Source: Burkholderiaceae bacterium (GTDB lineage Bacteria > Pseudomonadota > Gammaproteobacteria > Burkholderiales > Burkholderiaceae_C). From it: a DNA stretch of 57,068 nt. The notes below the pieces were generated by a model. The model was not told the origin of the DNA. It was given only the letters and a program-made list of their open reading frames with translations, and did not search any database. The stretch covers positions 82,426 through 139,493 of the forward strand of contig JAUYTN010000040.1 in assembly GCA_030695205.1 (NCBI GenBank), read 5' to 3'. The position numbers and the translations under genes were made by a program. Numbering within the stretch: position 1 is the first letter of the stretch; every line of letters starts with the position of its first letter. Of the stretch, positions 1 through 8,790 are shown piece after piece.

Positions 1-76
1 TGGTTTCCTGATGAACCGTTGCCGGTCCGGTAGCTGCCCCCGGCGTCGGACGGGGTGCAGCAAGGCGAAGCCCGCG

Positions 77-82
77 ATTATA
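77..82 (-). promoter_or_regulatory. Candidate -10 element for a gene beyond the left edge
   Basis: Read on the minus strand this is a perfect TATAAT hexamer in the 88 bases after the TatD/ankyrin stop. No good -35 lies 16 to 18 bases upstream (CAAGTG at the 17-base spacing). The strand then runs out of the window without an open frame that can be assigned. It may drive the next minus-strand gene, whose start is outside the window. Confidence 0.35.
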
Positions 83-88
83 GCGTGC

Positions 89-1675
89 TCACCAGCGCCC
101 ACTTGGTTGCTTGCTGCGCACGCTGGACGCAATGAGCTCCGCCACCGATGGTCGCGAGGCTTTCATCGCAAAGTCCATGGCGGTGAGTTTTTGCTCGTTG
201 CGCAGGCTGGCGTCGGCGCCGGCGTCCAGCAGCAAGCGCACCACCTCGGCACTGCCGTAGTGCGCCGCCATCATCAGCGGTGTGGTGAGGTTGGGTGATT
301 CGGCGTCGATGTAGGCGTGCTGATCGAGCAGCCACTGCACCTGTTCGACCGCGCCTGTGCCGGCATAGGTGGCGGCGTAGTGCAAAGGTGTCCATCCGGT
401 TTTGTTGACATCAGCCTGGCGAGCCACCAAGGCACGGGCCACCTCGGTATGGCCTTTGAGCACCGCGAGCATGAGCGGCGTCTCGCCCTGCGGGTTGCGC
501 ACATCCACCTCTGCGCTGGGCCGCTGCACCAGGTAGCTGGCCACTTTGAGCGCCGCGTGCCTGAGGGCAATGTGCAGGGCGTGCTGTCCCCGGGCGTCCA
601 GTGCATTGATATCGGCACCGCGCAACTGCCACAGCAACACCGCACTCAGGTCGTCGCGCTGCACGGCTGTCCACCATCCGGGCGGCGCGCTGGCCTGGGC
701 TTGCACACACTGCGGCCAGCCCACCCCACAGGCAGCCACCACCACAGCGGAGGCCACCGCCCCAACCCACTGGCGGCGATCAAGCGCACCAGGCCGACCG
801 TCACCAGCGAGGGTGTGCACCTGGGTGGCAACCGCCCCAGACAAAACCGAACCGGCTGGCACCGTCGGTTGGGCCATCCGGCGAAACAGCGAAGTGGTGT
901 TGGCGCTGGTGACCTGTGCCACCTCTTCCACCGTCAGACCCTTGAGTTGGGCCACCATCGCGGCCACATGCGGCACCCAGGCTGGGGTGTTGGTCTTGCC
1001 CCGGTGGGGCACTGGCGCCAGGTAGGGGCTATCGGTCTCGATCAGGAGGCGGTCAAGCGGCACAAAGCTGGCCACCTCTCGCAGTTCAACGGCGGTTTTG
1101 AAGGTCAGGATGCCCGAAAACGAAATGAAAAACCCCATGTCCAGGGCGGCACGCGCCACCGCCAGGCTCTCGGTGAAGCAGTGAAAGACCCCGCTGGCCA
1201 CCGGCAGACCATCCTGAGCGCCCCCGCCCAACCCACCGCTTTCGCGCACGATGGCCAGTGTGTCGTCCGAGGCGCTGCGGGTGTGGATGACCAGCGGGAG
1301 GTCCGTTTGGCGCGCCGCCTCTATGTGGGTGCGGAACCGGTCCCGCTGCCAGGCCATGTCAACCACCGTGCGCTCGCCCAGCCGGTAGTAGTCCAGACCA
1401 GTTTCGCCGATGGCCACCACCCGGGGCAGCGCGGCTCGCTGCAGCAAATCGGCCAAGGTGGGTTCTTGCACCCCCTCGTTGTCGGGATGCACTCCCACCG
1501 TGGCCCACAGGTTGTCGTGGTCCAGCGCCAGCTGGTGCACCGCAGCGAACTCTTCCAGCGCGGTGCAAATGCACACCGCCCGGCTGACCTGGGCCTGCGC
1601 CATGTCGGCCAGCACAGAATCGATCCGCCCGTGAAAGTCCGGGAAGTTGAGGTGGCAGTGTGAATCGGTGAACAT
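89..1675 (-). CDS. tatD: TatD family metal-dependent hydrolase fused in frame to an ankyrin-repeat protein
   Basis: 528 aa from the ATG at 1675. Residues 1-270 are a complete TatD-type DNase/amidohydrolase: HxH at H6/H8, E91 in GETGLDY, H131, H165 in FHCF and D215 in ETDSP, all metal or catalytic positions of the family. Residues about 332-528 form about five ankyrin repeats, for example GETPLMLAVLKGH and TPLMMAAHYGS. Between them, residues 300-328 look like a Sec signal peptide: an RR pair, a hydrophobic AVASAVVVAACGVGW stretch, then VQAQA. Such a signal would be expected at an N-terminus, so the chain looks like two neighbouring genes that lost the stop between them. An in-frame GTG at 820 could still start a separate 243-aa secreted ankyrin protein. 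The TatD half is certain; whether one or two polypeptides are made is open. Confidence 0.85.
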   Translation of the reverse strand: MFTDSHCHLNFPDFHGRIDSVLADMAQAQVSRAVCICTALEEFAAVHQLALDHDNLWATVGVHPDNEGVQEPTLADLLQRAALPRVVAIGETGLDYYRLGERTVVDMAWQRDRFRTHIEAARQTDLPLVIHTRSASDDTLAIVRESGGLGGGAQDGLPVASGVFHCFTESLAVARAALDMGFFISFSGILTFKTAVELREVASFVPLDRLLIETDSPYLAPVPHRGKTNTPAWVPHVAAMVAQLKGLTVEEVAQVTSANTTSLFRRMAQPTVPAGSVLSGAVATQVHTLAGDGRPGALDRRQWVGAVASAVVVAACGVGWPQCVQAQASAPPGWWTAVQRDDLSAVLLWQLRGADINALDARGQHALHIALRHAALKVASYLVQRPSAEVDVRNPQGETPLMLAVLKGHTEVARALVARQADVNKTGWTPLHYAATYAGTGAVEQVQWLLDQHAYIDAESPNLTTPLMMAAHYGSAEVVRLLLDAGADASLRNEQKLTAMDFAMKASRPSVAELIASSVRSKQPSGRW

Positions 1676-1683
1676 GAGATATA

Positions 1684-1733
1684 CGCAAAAAACCGTGTTA
1701 TCGCTTATATTATAAAAATAGTTTGCTATAGAA
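1684..1733 (-). repeat. AT-rich dispersed repeat, copy 1
   Basis: A roughly 50-base AT-rich island between pilZ and tatD. On the minus strand it begins TAGCAAACTAT and ends near TTTTTTGCG, with AAGCG in the middle. The same order of blocks (TAGC, ACTAT, AAGCG-like, T-run) recurs at 8741-8786, 36953-36996, 40695-40745 and 46922-46970. The similarity was judged by eye, and spacing varies by a few bases. Confidence 0.5.
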
Positions 1734-1820
1734 AATAACAATCAATTGACACCCCCAGACGAACGATCTGGGGCAACGTCCGGCGGTCCCGTGCGCCAAA
1801 AACGTCCCGACATTCAGGCG

Positions 1821-2198
1821 TCAGATGGTCTGGGTAGGGCGGTCCGAGGCCAGCCGGGCACCCAGGATTTGTTCGATCTGCAGCTTGAGCTGTGCGGATT
1901 TTTCGTCGGCCGGGAAGCGCACACCCACCCCCTGGGTGCGGTTGCCGGTGCTGCGCGGCGGCGAAATCCAGGCCACCTTGCCAGCCACCGGGTAGCGCTG
2001 CACGTCATCAGGCAGGGTGACCAAGACGTACACATCGTCCCCCAACCGGTGTTCTCGGGTGGTGGGCACAAAAATGCCCCCTTCTTTGAACAGCGGGATG
2101 TACGCCGCGTACAGAGCCGCTTTTTCCTTGATGGACAACTGGATGACGCTGGGTCTGGCCACCGAGGCGGCGGCATTGGGGGTGGCATCGGTGCTCAT
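1821..2198 (-). CDS. PilZ domain protein (type IV pilus assembly PilZ-like)
   Basis: 125 aa. The sequence from IKEKAALYAAYIPLF through GGIFVP and the LGDDVYVLVTLPDD strand to GKVAWISP and GVGVRF matches the stand-alone PilZ type found with pilus genes. The arginine-rich RxxxR c-di-GMP-binding motif of classical PilZ domains is not visible, as in type IV pilus PilZ, so it probably acts through protein contacts in pilus assembly or twitching. It lies 75 bases after holB and 145 bases before tatD in the same direction, the usual order in Burkholderiales. Start chosen at ATG 2198. Confidence 0.85.
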   Translation of the reverse strand: MSTDATPNAAASVARPSVIQLSIKEKAALYAAYIPLFKEGGIFVPTTREHRLGDDVYVLVTLPDDVQRYPVAGKVAWISPPRSTGNRTQGVGVRFPADEKSAQLKLQIEQILGARLASDRPTQTI

Positions 2199-2273
2199 GG
2201 TGCGGAGTGTATGCGTGCAGACATCGCCTTGGCGGGTGTCGCCAGGTCAGCCCTGGCGATTGAACGGGTGGAG

Positions 2274-3335
2274 CTACTCACGCCAAACCGAAGCACTGCG
2301 GGCCATCCAGGCATCGAGCATCAGGCCTGCGCTGTAGGGGTGCTCCACCGTTTTGGCCGCTTGCAGCAAATCGCGCGACCAGGCCTGCAGTGCGATCCAC
2401 GGCGCAGGAGGGGGCAAATCCGCCGCCCGAAAAAAACGGGGCTCGGCCCCACTGGCGCGGGCCAGCGCATCGTGGCAGCATTTTTGTAAGGCATCGAGCT
2501 GGCGCGCAGGACCCCAGGCCGACAACACACTGCCGTCGCCACGCGACACCGCCGCGGGCAGCAACTGCCACTGCCCCGCTGTGAGACCCACCTGGGCCCA
2601 CTCCAACGCATCGCTGGGACGGCCGGCGGCCGCACGCAGCCACAGGCGGCGGGACGCCTCGTCGGACCCTGGTGCCTGTTGCCCCAGCCAGGCCAACGCC
2701 TCCGCTTCGCCAGGCCACTGCAGCGCATGGGTCTGGCAGCGGCTGCGCACCGTGGCGGGCAGTGCATGGGCGGCATCGGTGGCCAGCACAAAACGCAAAT
2801 CCCCTGCCGGCTCCTCCAGGGTTTTGAGCAAGGTGTTGGCCGACTCGGTGTTGAGCCGGTCGGCTGGGTACACCAGCACCACCTTGGTGCGACCCCGTGA
2901 TCGGGTGGTCTGGGCAAAGTCCACCACCGCGCGCGCCGCCTCTACGCGGATCCACTTGCTGGCCTTGACCTCTTTTTTCTCGATCTTGTCGCGGGTTTTT
3001 TCGTCGAGCGGCCAGTTCAGCTCCAGCGCCAGCACCTCGGGCATCAGAACCAACAGTTCCGAGTGCGCCCGCACGTCAACAGCGTGGCAGCTGGTGCACT
3101 GCCCGCAGGCCCCCTGGGGCGTGGGTTGGTCACACAGCCAGGCCCGCGCCAGCGCCAAGGCCAGGCTGTACTGCCCCAGCCCAGACGGTCCCGCCAGCAA
3201 CAGGGCGTGGCCCTGCTGGGGCAGCAACGCCTGCACCTGCCGGGCAATCCACGGCGGATCCGCCACGGGGCTGCCACTTGAACCAGCGCTCACCGGTGCA
3301 GCGGCAGAGGGAGTTCGGCGGGCCGATGTGCTCAT
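2274..3335 (-). CDS. holB: DNA polymerase III subunit delta'
   Basis: 353 aa, the delta' clamp-loader subunit that helps open the sliding clamp during replication. An AAA+ core is visible with a P-loop-like GPSGLGQYS at residues 49-57, a zinc-binding cysteine cluster (CGQCTSCH) and the sensor-1/SRC-type motif RSRC. The P-loop lysine is replaced by glutamine (Q55); delta' subunits are not the ATP-hydrolysing members, so this need not impair function. The first ATG (3335) overlaps the tmk stop by four bases (ATGA), showing translational coupling. The N-terminal 25 residues are low-complexity Ala/Ser/Pro. Confidence 0.93.
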   Translation of the reverse strand: MSTSARRTPSAAAPVSAGSSGSPVADPPWIARQVQALLPQQGHALLLAGPSGLGQYSLALALARAWLCDQPTPQGACGQCTSCHAVDVRAHSELLVLMPEVLALELNWPLDEKTRDKIEKKEVKASKWIRVEAARAVVDFAQTTRSRGRTKVVLVYPADRLNTESANTLLKTLEEPAGDLRFVLATDAAHALPATVRSRCQTHALQWPGEAEALAWLGQQAPGSDEASRRLWLRAAAGRPSDALEWAQVGLTAGQWQLLPAAVSRGDGSVLSAWGPARQLDALQKCCHDALARASGAEPRFFRAADLPPPAPWIALQAWSRDLLQAAKTVEHPYSAGLMLDAWMARSASVWRE

Positions 3336-4057
3336 GCCCCTGCCCCAAACGCGCCAAGCCGCTCGCTCACCGCGCCCAGCACCTGCGCCCTGACCTGTGG
3401 CAGCGGCCGATCGGCGGTCACCCGGACAAAGCGCTGCGGTTGCGCCTGCAACCGGCGCTCGTAACCCGCCACCACCCGGGCAAAAAAGGCAGCGTTTTCG
3501 GCCTCGAACTTGTCGGGTGCGCGGGCGCCTTGCAAACGGGCAGCGGCCACCTCGGGTGCCAAATCAAACCACAGGGTGAGATCGGGCTGGCGCAGCGCGG
3601 CTGCAGGCAGCACCGCTGGCGGTGCTTGCGCCTGCGGCAGAGCCTGCACCCACGACTCCAGCATGCCCAGCACCGACCAGTCAAACCCCCGCCCTCCCCC
3701 CTGGTAGGCAAACGTGGCATCGGTGAAGCGGTCGGAAATGACCACTTCGCCGCGCGCCAACCCTGGCTCGATCACGAGCTGCAGGTGGTCACGCCGGGCA
3801 GCAAACATCAGCAGCGCTTCGCACAGCGGGTCCATGGCATCGGCCAAGACCAAGGCACGCAACTTCTCGGCCAGCGGCGTACCACCCGGCTCGCGGGTGA
3901 GTGTGACCACCCGACCTTGATCGCGCAGGGCCAGGGCCAGGGCCTCGATGTGGGACGACTTGCCTGCCCCGTCTATGCCCTCGAAGGTGATGAAAAAACC
4001 CTGACCTGCCCCAAGCTCTGGCTGCACGTCGGACACAGATGGGAAGTGCTGGTTCAT
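3332..4057 (-). CDS. tmk: Thymidylate kinase
   Basis: 241 aa. Phosphorylates dTMP to dTDP in the dTTP pathway. Visible are the P-loop [11 protein letters not shown] at about residue 25, the DR(F/Y) motif in [17 protein letters not shown] and the [14 protein letters not shown] segment with the dTMP-binding arginine. A longer open frame runs upstream to 4198 but contains no kinase sequence. The ATG at 4057 is preferred because it overlaps the mltG stop as ATGA and gives the usual family length. Its own stop overlaps the holB start the same way, so mltG, tmk and holB are translationally coupled. Confidence 0.95.
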   Translation of the reverse strand: MNQHFPSVSDVQPELGAGQGFFITFEGIDGAGKSSHIEALALALRDQGRVVTLTREPGGTPLAEKLRALVLADAMDPLCEALLMFAARRDHLQLVIEPGLARGEVVISDRFTDATFAYQGGGRGFDWSVLGMLESWVQALPQAQAPPAVLPAAALRQPDLTLWFDLAPEVAAARLQGARAPDKFEAENAAFFARVVAGYERRLQAQPQRFVRVTADRPLPQVRAQVLGAVSERLGAFGAGA

Positions 4058-5094
4058 GGCTTCTTGAGGATGTAGCGGCGCACAGCCTGGTTGTGGTCGG
4101 CCAGGTTGTTGCTGAACTGGCTGGTCCCGTCGCCTCGGGCCACGAAATACAAGGCCGGTGTTTGAGCGGGCTGCACCGCAGCCAGCAGCGACGCCCATCC
4201 GGGGTTGGCAATGGGGGTAGGTGGCAAACCCGAGCGGGTGTAGGTGTTGTAGGGGGTGTCGGTGTCCAGGTGGATGCGGCGCAAGCGGCCTTCGAAATTG
4301 GGCCCTGCGCCGTAAATGACCGATGGGTCGGTCTGCAGCCGCATGCCCAGGCGCAAGCGGTTGACAAATACACCGGCCACCAGGGTTCGCTCGGATTCCT
4401 GGCCCGTTTCTTTTTCAATGATGCTCGCCAGCACCAGGGCCTGTTCGGGGCTGGTCAGCGGCAAACCCGGGTGGCGCTGCGCCCAGGCCTGGGCCAGCCT
4501 GGTATCCATGGCTGCAGCTGCCTGGCGCCAGATGTCCACATCGCTGCTGTACTTGGGGTACACGTAGGTATCTGGGAAGAAGCGACCCTCGGGGTGCTGG
4601 CCCTCTCTGCCCAGCACTTTCATGATGTTTTCAGGGTTTTTCGCTTGCTCTGAAAGCTCAAGGTGCTCTGCATTTTGAACAGCCTGGTGCATCTGGCGAA
4701 ATGTCCATCCCTCCAGCAAGGTGACGCTGCGCAGCGCCTGGTCGCCGCGCACCAGCTTGTCGAGCAGCTGCAGCGGCGTGGTGCCCGGCGCAATTTCGTA
4801 GCTGCCCGCCTTGATCTGGTGGGCTTGCCCCGACGCCCTGATACCCAGCAGCATCAGCCATTCAGGTTCTTTGACTCCCGCAGCCACCGCTTCGCGCACC
4901 ACCCGCGCAGCCGCCGCACCAGCGGGCACCCGCAGGTCCACCACGGACTGCTCCTGAGCCAGCCGCAGCGACAGCGGTGCCGTCAGCCACCAGCCCACGG
5001 CCAGCGCCGTGACGACGCACAGCACCAGTACGCGCACCACCAGCCAGCGCCACCAGCTGAACTTGACCTTTTTTTTCACAGCACTCAAAAGCAA
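4054..5094 (-). CDS. mltG: Endolytic murein transglycosylase MltG (YceG-like)
   Basis: 346 aa inner-membrane enzyme that cleaves nascent peptidoglycan and is thought to end glycan strand growth. One N-terminal membrane segment (about residues 17-37, [20 protein letters not shown]) is followed by a LysM-like region. The YceG catalytic domain follows, with the glutamate in [10 protein letters not shown] and the conserved [18 protein letters not shown] loop. First gene of the mltG-tmk-holB-pilZ-tatD run; divergent from ygfZ across 67 bases. Confidence 0.94.
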   Translation of the reverse strand: MLLSAVKKKVKFSWWRWLVVRVLVLCVVTALAVGWWLTAPLSLRLAQEQSVVDLRVPAGAAAARVVREAVAAGVKEPEWLMLLGIRASGQAHQIKAGSYEIAPGTTPLQLLDKLVRGDQALRSVTLLEGWTFRQMHQAVQNAEHLELSEQAKNPENIMKVLGREGQHPEGRFFPDTYVYPKYSSDVDIWRQAAAAMDTRLAQAWAQRHPGLPLTSPEQALVLASIIEKETGQESERTLVAGVFVNRLRLGMRLQTDPSVIYGAGPNFEGRLRRIHLDTDTPYNTYTRSGLPPTPIANPGWASLLAAVQPAQTPALYFVARGDGTSQFSNNLADHNQAVRRYILKKP

Positions 5095-5104
5095 CCCTTG
5101 TTCG

Positions 5105-5132
5105 ATGACACCCTGGAGCGGCGAATCATAAT
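5105..5132 (+). promoter_or_regulatory. Candidate sigma-70 promoter for ygfZ
   Basis: ATGACA at 5105-5110 (five of six to TTGACA) and CATAAT at 5127-5132 (five of six to TATAAT) are separated by 16 bases. Transcription would start near 5139, about 23 bases before the ygfZ start codon. Read from sequence only. Confidence 0.5.
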
Positions 5133-5161
5133 TCGCCCATCCTTACCCCGACAGACACCCA

Positions 5162-6163
5162 GTGACCACCGCTACCGACATGCCCCCCATTTTGGATACC
5201 ACCGCTGTACCGCCCCTGGACGGTGCTTTGCCCCTTCCCCAGTGGGGGTTGATACGCGCCCGGGGGGCCGACGCGGCCAAGTTTTTGCACGGCCAGTTGA
5301 CGCAGGACATCGCCTTGCTGGGCCTGTCGGAGGCAAGGCTGGCCGCGTTTTGCTCGCCCAAGGGGCGCATGCTGGCAAGTTTCGTTGGCTTCAAGCTGGC
5401 CGCAGACGACCTATTGCTGGCCTGCCGCCGCGACCTGCTGCCCACCACCCTCAAGCGCCTGTCCATGTTTGTGATGCGCGCCCAGTGCAAGCTGACGGAT
5501 GCCAGCGCCGAGTTTGACCTGTACGGTGTGGCCGGGCCCAGCGCCGAGCAGCTCGGATCGGCCGCTGGCCTGGGCCCAGCCACCTGGGCCAAAGCCAGCC
5601 TGCCCGGCAATGCGGGCACGTGCGTGCGCCTGCCCGCCGCCGGTGCTGCGCCCGCCCAAGGTGTGGAGCGGCTGCTGGTCTGCGTGCCGGTGGGCGCACC
5701 GCTGCCACTGGCCATGCCCATACTGCCCCCAGCTGCCTGGGACTGGCTGGAGATCCAAAGTGGCGTGGCCATAATCGGCCAGGCTCTGACCGAGGCCTTT
5801 GTGCCGCAAATGCTCAACTACGAATCGGTGGGCGGTGTGAACTTCAAAAAAGGCTGCTACCCCGGCCAGGAGGTGGTGGCCCGCAGCCAGTTCAGGGGCA
5901 CCCTCAAGCGGCGCACCTACCGGGTCGCTGCCAGCATGCCTGTGTCAGCGCCGCTGACCGTGGGGCAGGAGGTGTTTCACAGCAGCGACGCCGAGCAGGC
6001 GTGCGGCACGGTGGTGGCCGCTGCCGAGTGGGCGGGGCAGGTGCAGGCGCTGGTGTCGATGACCACCAGCGCCAGTGACAGCGGGCAACTCACTGCCCAG
6101 TCTCCCCAGGGCCCTGCCCTGACCGTGCTGACCCTGCCCTACACCCTGCTGGCCGACGTGTAA
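5162..6163 (+). CDS. ygfZ: YgfZ/GcvT family folate-binding protein
   Basis: 333 aa from GTG 5162; an ATG at 5180 is an alternative. Folate-dependent protein that supports repair or assembly of iron-sulfur enzymes such as MiaB. The diagnostic motif KGCYPGQEVVAR is present at about residues 230-241 with its cysteine, and the GcvT-like N-terminal fold shows RARGADAAKFLHGQLTQDI. It is the first gene after a good promoter and lies six bases upstream of the TANGO2-like gene, so the two are probably cotranscribed. Iron-sulfur repair fits a genome rich in [4Fe-4S] denitrification proteins, but the link is only inferred. Confidence 0.93.
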   Translation: MTTATDMPPILDTTAVPPLDGALPLPQWGLIRARGADAAKFLHGQLTQDIALLGLSEARLAAFCSPKGRMLASFVGFKLAADDLLLACRRDLLPTTLKRLSMFVMRAQCKLTDASAEFDLYGVAGPSAEQLGSAAGLGPATWAKASLPGNAGTCVRLPAAGAAPAQGVERLLVCVPVGAPLPLAMPILPPAAWDWLEIQSGVAIIGQALTEAFVPQMLNYESVGGVNFKKGCYPGQEVVARSQFRGTLKRRTYRVAASMPVSAPLTVGQEVFHSSDAEQACGTVVAAAEWAGQVQALVSMTTSASDSGQLTAQSPQGPALTVLTLPYTLLADV

Positions 6164-6169
6164 GACCCC

Positions 6170-7309
6170 ATGTGCCTGATGGCGTTTGCCCTGCACCCCC
6201 ACCCGGCACTGGGGTTGCTGCTGGCGTCCAACCGGGACGAGTTTTTGGACCGCCCTACCCAGCCGCTGCACAAGTGGCACACCGCCACGGGCACACCAGT
6301 GTGGGCGGGGCGCGATGTGCGCGACGGCGGCACCTGGCTGGGCTGCACGCCCGCTGGCCGTGTTGGCATGCTGACCAATGTGCGCGACCCCGACAGCGTG
6401 GCCCAAGCCTCTACGGAGCAACAACCCACACCAAGTGCAGCTGCAACTGCTCTGCGCAGCCGCGGTGAATTGGTCACCCGCTGGCTGGACACCCACGCAG
6501 CAGAGCCCAACTCAGCGTTGGCTGCCGAACAGCTGCTGGCCTGGCTGGGCCCACGTGCGCTGGACTACGGCGGCTTCAATCTGGTGTTAGGCGACGTGGC
6601 CCAAGGCTGTTGGCTGTGGCTGAACAACCGGCCCCACAGCGCACTGCCCGGCATGCCCTCTGCCGTGCGTGCCCTGACCACCCAGCCCCACCCCCATTTG
6701 CTGGCCGCCTGGTTGCCCCCTGGGGTGTACGGCCTGTCCAACTCCGGGCTGGACGCGCCCTGGCCGAAGACACGCACACTGACGAACGCCCTGACGCAGG
6801 CATTGCAATCCGATCTGGACGCGATTGCCGCAGGTCAACCCCCTCACCCGCTGGCCCACTCGCCCCTGTGGCATACCCTGACCAACACCGAACGAGCCCC
6901 CGACCACGAACTCCCCCACACTGGCGTGCCCTGGGCGTGGGAGCAGGCGCTGTCGGCCATCTGGGTGGACATGCCACCCACTGAGGTGAACCCCGCCACG
7001 GAGATCACCACCCTCCGCGCCGCCTCAACCGGATACGGCACCCGCAGCAGCTTGCTCATGCGGGTACACCGGCCGGGCTGGAAGACAGACACCACGCGCT
7101 CCTCCCTTGCCGGTGTGTCTCACCCCCCAGATTGGCAAGCCCAGATGCTGGAACGGACCTGGCGGCCTGCCTCCACAGAAGGCTGGGTGAGCGCCGAATG
7201 GACGCTGCCTCAGAGCAATGGCCACCAGAACCACAGCTGCAACAGCAGTGAACACGCTGTGACACCGTCCACGACCACCACCACTCAGACCGTAAACCAG
7301 CTCCGGTAA
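6170..7309 (+). CDS. NRDE family protein (TANGO2-like)
   Basis: 379 aa. Starts MCLMAFALHPHP and carries the family signature SNRDEFLDRP near residue 21, then WAGRDVRDGGTWLGC, typical of the NRDE/TANGO2 family. The N-terminal Cys resembles Ntn-hydrolase-like members, though activity is not established; family members have been linked to heme handling and lipid metabolism. The last 25 residues are Thr/Ser-rich and overlap by 25 bases the 3' end of the convergent CYTH gene. The C-terminal 150 residues are more divergent than the N-terminus. Confidence 0.85.
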   Translation: MCLMAFALHPHPALGLLLASNRDEFLDRPTQPLHKWHTATGTPVWAGRDVRDGGTWLGCTPAGRVGMLTNVRDPDSVAQASTEQQPTPSAAATALRSRGELVTRWLDTHAAEPNSALAAEQLLAWLGPRALDYGGFNLVLGDVAQGCWLWLNNRPHSALPGMPSAVRALTTQPHPHLLAAWLPPGVYGLSNSGLDAPWPKTRTLTNALTQALQSDLDAIAAGQPPHPLAHSPLWHTLTNTERAPDHELPHTGVPWAWEQALSAIWVDMPPTEVNPATEITTLRAASTGYGTRSSLLMRVHRPGWKTDTTRSSLAGVSHPPDWQAQMLERTWRPASTEGWVSAEWTLPQSNGHQNHSCNSSEHAVTPSTTTTTQTVNQLR

Positions 7310-7800
7310 GGGCGCACCGCCAGCGCGGAGTTGTAGTAGCGCGCATCGTGCGTCACCTCCTCGCCCAGCCAGTCGGGGCGATGGAAGGGCTGGTGCTCAG
7401 ACGCCAGCTCGATTTCCGCCACCACCAGGCCAGCGTTGTCGCCATGGAATTCATCCACCTCCCAGACACCAGCGAGGACTTGGCCGCCGGGCGCAGTGGG
7501 CTGGCCAGCCAGCAGCGTCAGGGTGTGGCGGGTTTTGTCGATCAGCGGGCCATCGCAAAGTGCCAGCAGGTCCTGTGCGTCCGCCACCGCAATGGGGTAT
7601 TCAAACTCCAGGCGGGTGGCACCGTGCGTCAGACCTTTGATGGTCAGAAAGGCTTGCTCGCCCGCCACCCGCACGCGCACGGTGCGGGCCGGGTCGCGGT
7701 TGAGGTAGCCCTGGGTCAGCCGTACCCCACCCGGTGCCGGACCAACGGTGCGCCAACCATCGCCGCGCACCAAAAATTTGCGTTCAATTTCCATGCCCAT
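7285..7800 (-). CDS. CYTH domain protein (triphosphate tunnel metalloenzyme)
   Basis: 171 aa from ATG 7800, with a second ATG at 7794 giving MEIERK. The N-terminal MGMEIERKFLV is the EXEXK hallmark of the CYTH superfamily. Further charged strands such as RVRVAGEQAFLTIKG and EFEYPI supply the tunnel residues. Stand-alone bacterial members hydrolyse inorganic tripolyphosphate, and a few relatives are class IV adenylate cyclases; the short single-domain form here favours triphosphatase. A GAGG-like ribosome site precedes 7800. A longer frame upstream to 8049 runs antisense-like through the thioesterase region and is not coding. Confidence 0.87.
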   Translation of the reverse strand: MGMEIERKFLVRGDGWRTVGPAPGGVRLTQGYLNRDPARTVRVRVAGEQAFLTIKGLTHGATRLEFEYPIAVADAQDLLALCDGPLIDKTRHTLTLLAGQPTAPGGQVLAGVWEVDEFHGDNAGLVVAEIELASEHQPFHRPDWLGEEVTHDARYYNSALAVRPYRSWFTV

Positions 7801-7828
7801 GGTGGTGCCTCTTTCAACGTTAGGCGGT

Positions 7829-8722
7829 TCAGAAGGGATTGGCAGCGGCGGCGGGGGTGGACAGGTCCAACACCATGGTCTGGTGCGGCAAGCCGGCTTC
7901 TTCGTAAGGCGGGCCCTGGGGAACCAGGCCCTGGTGGCGGTAAAAGGCCTCGGCACTGCGCAGCGCATGAAGCTTGACCTGCTCGCAGCCCTGGGCACGC
8001 GCCTCGTCCACCAGTGCCTGAAGCACCTCGCCGCCCAAACCCTGCCCACGCAAGGGGTGTAGGACGGCCATGCGGCCTATGTGGCCGACTGCGCCGTCGC
8101 GCACCAGCCGCCCGCTGGCCAGCGGCAGCCCCAGGTGGTTGGCCAGCAGCACGTGGTGCGCGTCGGCGTCGGCCGCATCGTGGAGCAGCTCGTGCGGCAG
8201 GCCTTGCTCATGGCCAAACACGGCCTCGCGCACGGCCATGGCCCGAGCCTGGAGGCCGGGCCAGGTACCGGCGTGCACATGGGTGGTGGGCTGGTGGTCT
8301 TCAAAGGCCTCCAGCGCGGCCAGAAATGCGGCAGGCACGGGCTGCGAAGCCTTGGCACCCGGGGTGGTGAACACATAGAGCAGTTCGCCCGTGGCCAGCA
8401 GCTCGTCCCCCCGAAACACCGCCCCCTCAAACACCAGCGAGGTGCGCCCGGCCTTCACAAAGCGCATGCCCACGTCCAGCCAGTCGTCCATGCGGGCGCT
8501 GCGGTGAAAGTCCACGGTGGCCTTGCGCACCACCATGTCGCCCTGCAGCCGGGCCATGGTTTGCGCAAACGGCATGGCCGCCGCGCGCCAGTACTCGGTG
8601 ATGGCCACGTCGAGGTAGGCCAGGTAGTGGGCATTGAACACAATGGACTGCATGTCCACCTCGGCCCAGCGCACGCGCAAGCGGTGCAAAAGTCGGTATT
8701 GATTGGGGGTGGGGTACATCAA
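7829..8722 (-). CDS. Two-domain protein: YbgC/FadM-type thioesterase plus GNAT acetyltransferase
   Basis: 297 aa. Residues 1-135 are a hotdog-fold acyl-CoA thioesterase: RVRWAEVDMQSIVFNAHYLAYLD is the 4HBT motif with its catalytic-type Asp. Residues about 150-290 are a GNAT N-acyltransferase with the acetyl-CoA loop GRMAVLHPLRGQGLGGEVL and the EAFYRHQGLVPQG C-terminal motif. Domain order thioesterase-GNAT in one chain suggests an acyl-CoA or acyl-carrier substrate handed between domains or a shared regulatory role; the substrate is unknown. It is 29 bases upstream of the CYTH gene and is preceded by an AT-rich repeat. Confidence 0.88.
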   Translation of the reverse strand: MMYPTPNQYRLLHRLRVRWAEVDMQSIVFNAHYLAYLDVAITEYWRAAAMPFAQTMARLQGDMVVRKATVDFHRSARMDDWLDVGMRFVKAGRTSLVFEGAVFRGDELLATGELLYVFTTPGAKASQPVPAAFLAALEAFEDHQPTTHVHAGTWPGLQARAMAVREAVFGHEQGLPHELLHDAADADAHHVLLANHLGLPLASGRLVRDGAVGHIGRMAVLHPLRGQGLGGEVLQALVDEARAQGCEQVKLHALRSAEAFYRHQGLVPQGPPYEEAGLPHQTMVLDLSTPAAAANPF

Positions 8723-8740
8723 ATGTCCTTTTAAAATAAA

Positions 8741-8786
8741 TAGCTAACTATGTATATACAGCATGCGTAAATCGTATTTTTTGCTA
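8741..8786 (+). repeat. AT-rich dispersed repeat, copy 2
   Basis: Lies between the esterase stop and the thioesterase start. On the plus strand it begins TAGCTAACTATG and ends TTTTTTGC, with GCATGCG in the middle. Same block order as the copies at 1684, 36953, 40695 and 46922, in the opposite orientation to its flanking genes. Confidence 0.5.
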
Positions 8787-8790
8787 AAAA

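Noticed and set aside
317..1663. A 448-codon open frame on the plus strand opposite the TatD/ankyrin gene
   Set aside because: The codons and protein look like a reverse frame of a GC-rich gene, with no recognisable domain; the minus-strand frame has a complete TatD active site.
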